Of a stretch of 6,371 nucleotides of DNA, positions 6,262 to 6,371 are shown piece after piece. This stretch comes from Avisuccinivibrio_A sp964399665 (GTDB lineage Bacteria > Pseudomonadota > Gammaproteobacteria > Enterobacterales > Succinivibrionaceae), in NCBI GenBank assembly GCA_964399665.1, contig CAYNSI010000130.1:1-6371 (forward strand), given 5' to 3'. A program made the translations under genes and the position numbers. A model generated the notes under the pieces. The model made no database searches and had not been told where the DNA came from. It saw only the letters and a list, made by a program, of their open reading frames with translations. Position 1 is the first letter of the stretch; the number at the start of each line of letters is the position of its first letter.

Positions 6262-6291
6262 ATCACGGCGACTTTTCCTGCCGTGATTTTT
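6262..6291 (+). terminator. candidate plus-strand terminator hairpin
   Basis: ATCACGGC (6262-6269) and GCCGTGAT (6280-6287) form a perfect eight-bp stem with a 10-base loop, followed on the plus strand by TTTT (6288-6291). On the minus strand the stem is followed by GGCTAATAAATC, with no T-run, so the polarity is plus. No plus-strand gene precedes it in the window. The 10-base loop is large for an intrinsic terminator. Confidence 0.4.
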
Positions 6292-6296
6292 AGAGC

Positions 6297-6326
6297 ATTT
6301 TACAAAGCCTTGTGCTTTTGAACCAA
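6297..6326 (-). promoter_or_regulatory. second candidate promoter, further upstream
   Basis: On the minus strand TTGGTT (6326-6321) is separated by 18 bases from TAAAAT (6302-6297). The hexamers match consensus at about four and five of six positions. A transcript would start near 6290, at the edge of the hairpin at 6262-6287, and have a leader of about 250 bases. It could be a second nqr promoter or a chance match in AT-rich DNA. Confidence 0.3.
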
Positions 6327-6371
6327 ATGATTTTTAAATAATGATGGTGCTTTTTTGTCGTGGATCCCAAA

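Larger units (their letters stand above)
6042..6371. other. non-coding control region upstream of nqrA
   Basis: This 330-base stretch has no open frame I can defend on either strand. It is clearly more AT-rich than the genes, apart from a GC-rich patch at about 6136-6163. It holds the candidate promoters, inverted repeat, leader structure and plus-strand hairpin listed separately. Beyond about 6330 to the window edge I see only AT-rich sequence with short T and A runs and no recognisable gene. Confidence 0.7.

Noticed and set aside
1..6371. CRISPR array, transposon, prophage, tRNA or rRNA
   Set aside because: No spaced direct repeats, transposase or integrase frame, or RNA gene signature was seen. 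The whole span from 155 to 6041 is accounted for by six conserved genes.

Overview
This window holds one complete operon on the minus strand: nqrA-nqrB-nqrC-nqrD-nqrE-nqrF. It encodes all six structural subunits of the Na+-translocating NADH:quinone oxidoreductase (Na+-NQR). Every subunit is full length, in the canonical order, and keeps the cofactor residues known from the Vibrio cholerae enzyme. I see no frameshift, insertion or cargo gene.

Layout, in the direction of transcription (right to left). Bases 6371-6042 are a 330-base region with no convincing gene. It holds two candidate promoters, a perfect 11-bp inverted repeat, a GC-rich leader with a T-run, and a hairpin oriented as a plus-strand terminator. 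The genes follow: nqrA (6041-4692), nqrB (4687-3443), nqrC (3450-2653, GTG start), nqrD (2656-1994), nqrE (1992-1393) and nqrF (1384-155). Junctions range from an 8-base overlap to an 8-base gap, and most internal starts have a strong Shine-Dalgarno sequence inside the end of the preceding gene, so co-transcription and translational coupling are expected. A strong hairpin with a T-rich tail at 111-140 ends the operon. The last 45 bases may hold the start of another minus-strand gene, cut by the window edge.

How the parts work together (established for the family). NADH is oxidised at FAD in NqrF. Electrons pass through the NqrF 2Fe-2S centre, the intramembrane 2Fe-2S centre between NqrD and NqrE, FMN covalently bound to NqrC, FMN covalently bound to NqrB, and riboflavin in NqrB, and then reach the quinone. 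The redox work drives Na+ out of the cell. ApbE, which attaches the two FMN groups, and NqrM, which is needed for the NqrD/E iron centre, are not seen here. They must lie elsewhere, or begin at the left edge.

Organism. From remembered sequences, the proteins resemble gammaproteobacterial NQR (Vibrio, Haemophilus) closely throughout. Base composition is moderate. A gammaproteobacterium is well supported; a host-associated anaerobe such as a member of the Succinivibrionaceae is only a guess.

This is mostly a well-known system, not a new one. The points worth a second look are the architecture of the upstream control region, an Ala in NqrB where Vibrio has Gly141 near the quinone/inhibitor site, and a Ser variant in the NqrC flavinylation motif.
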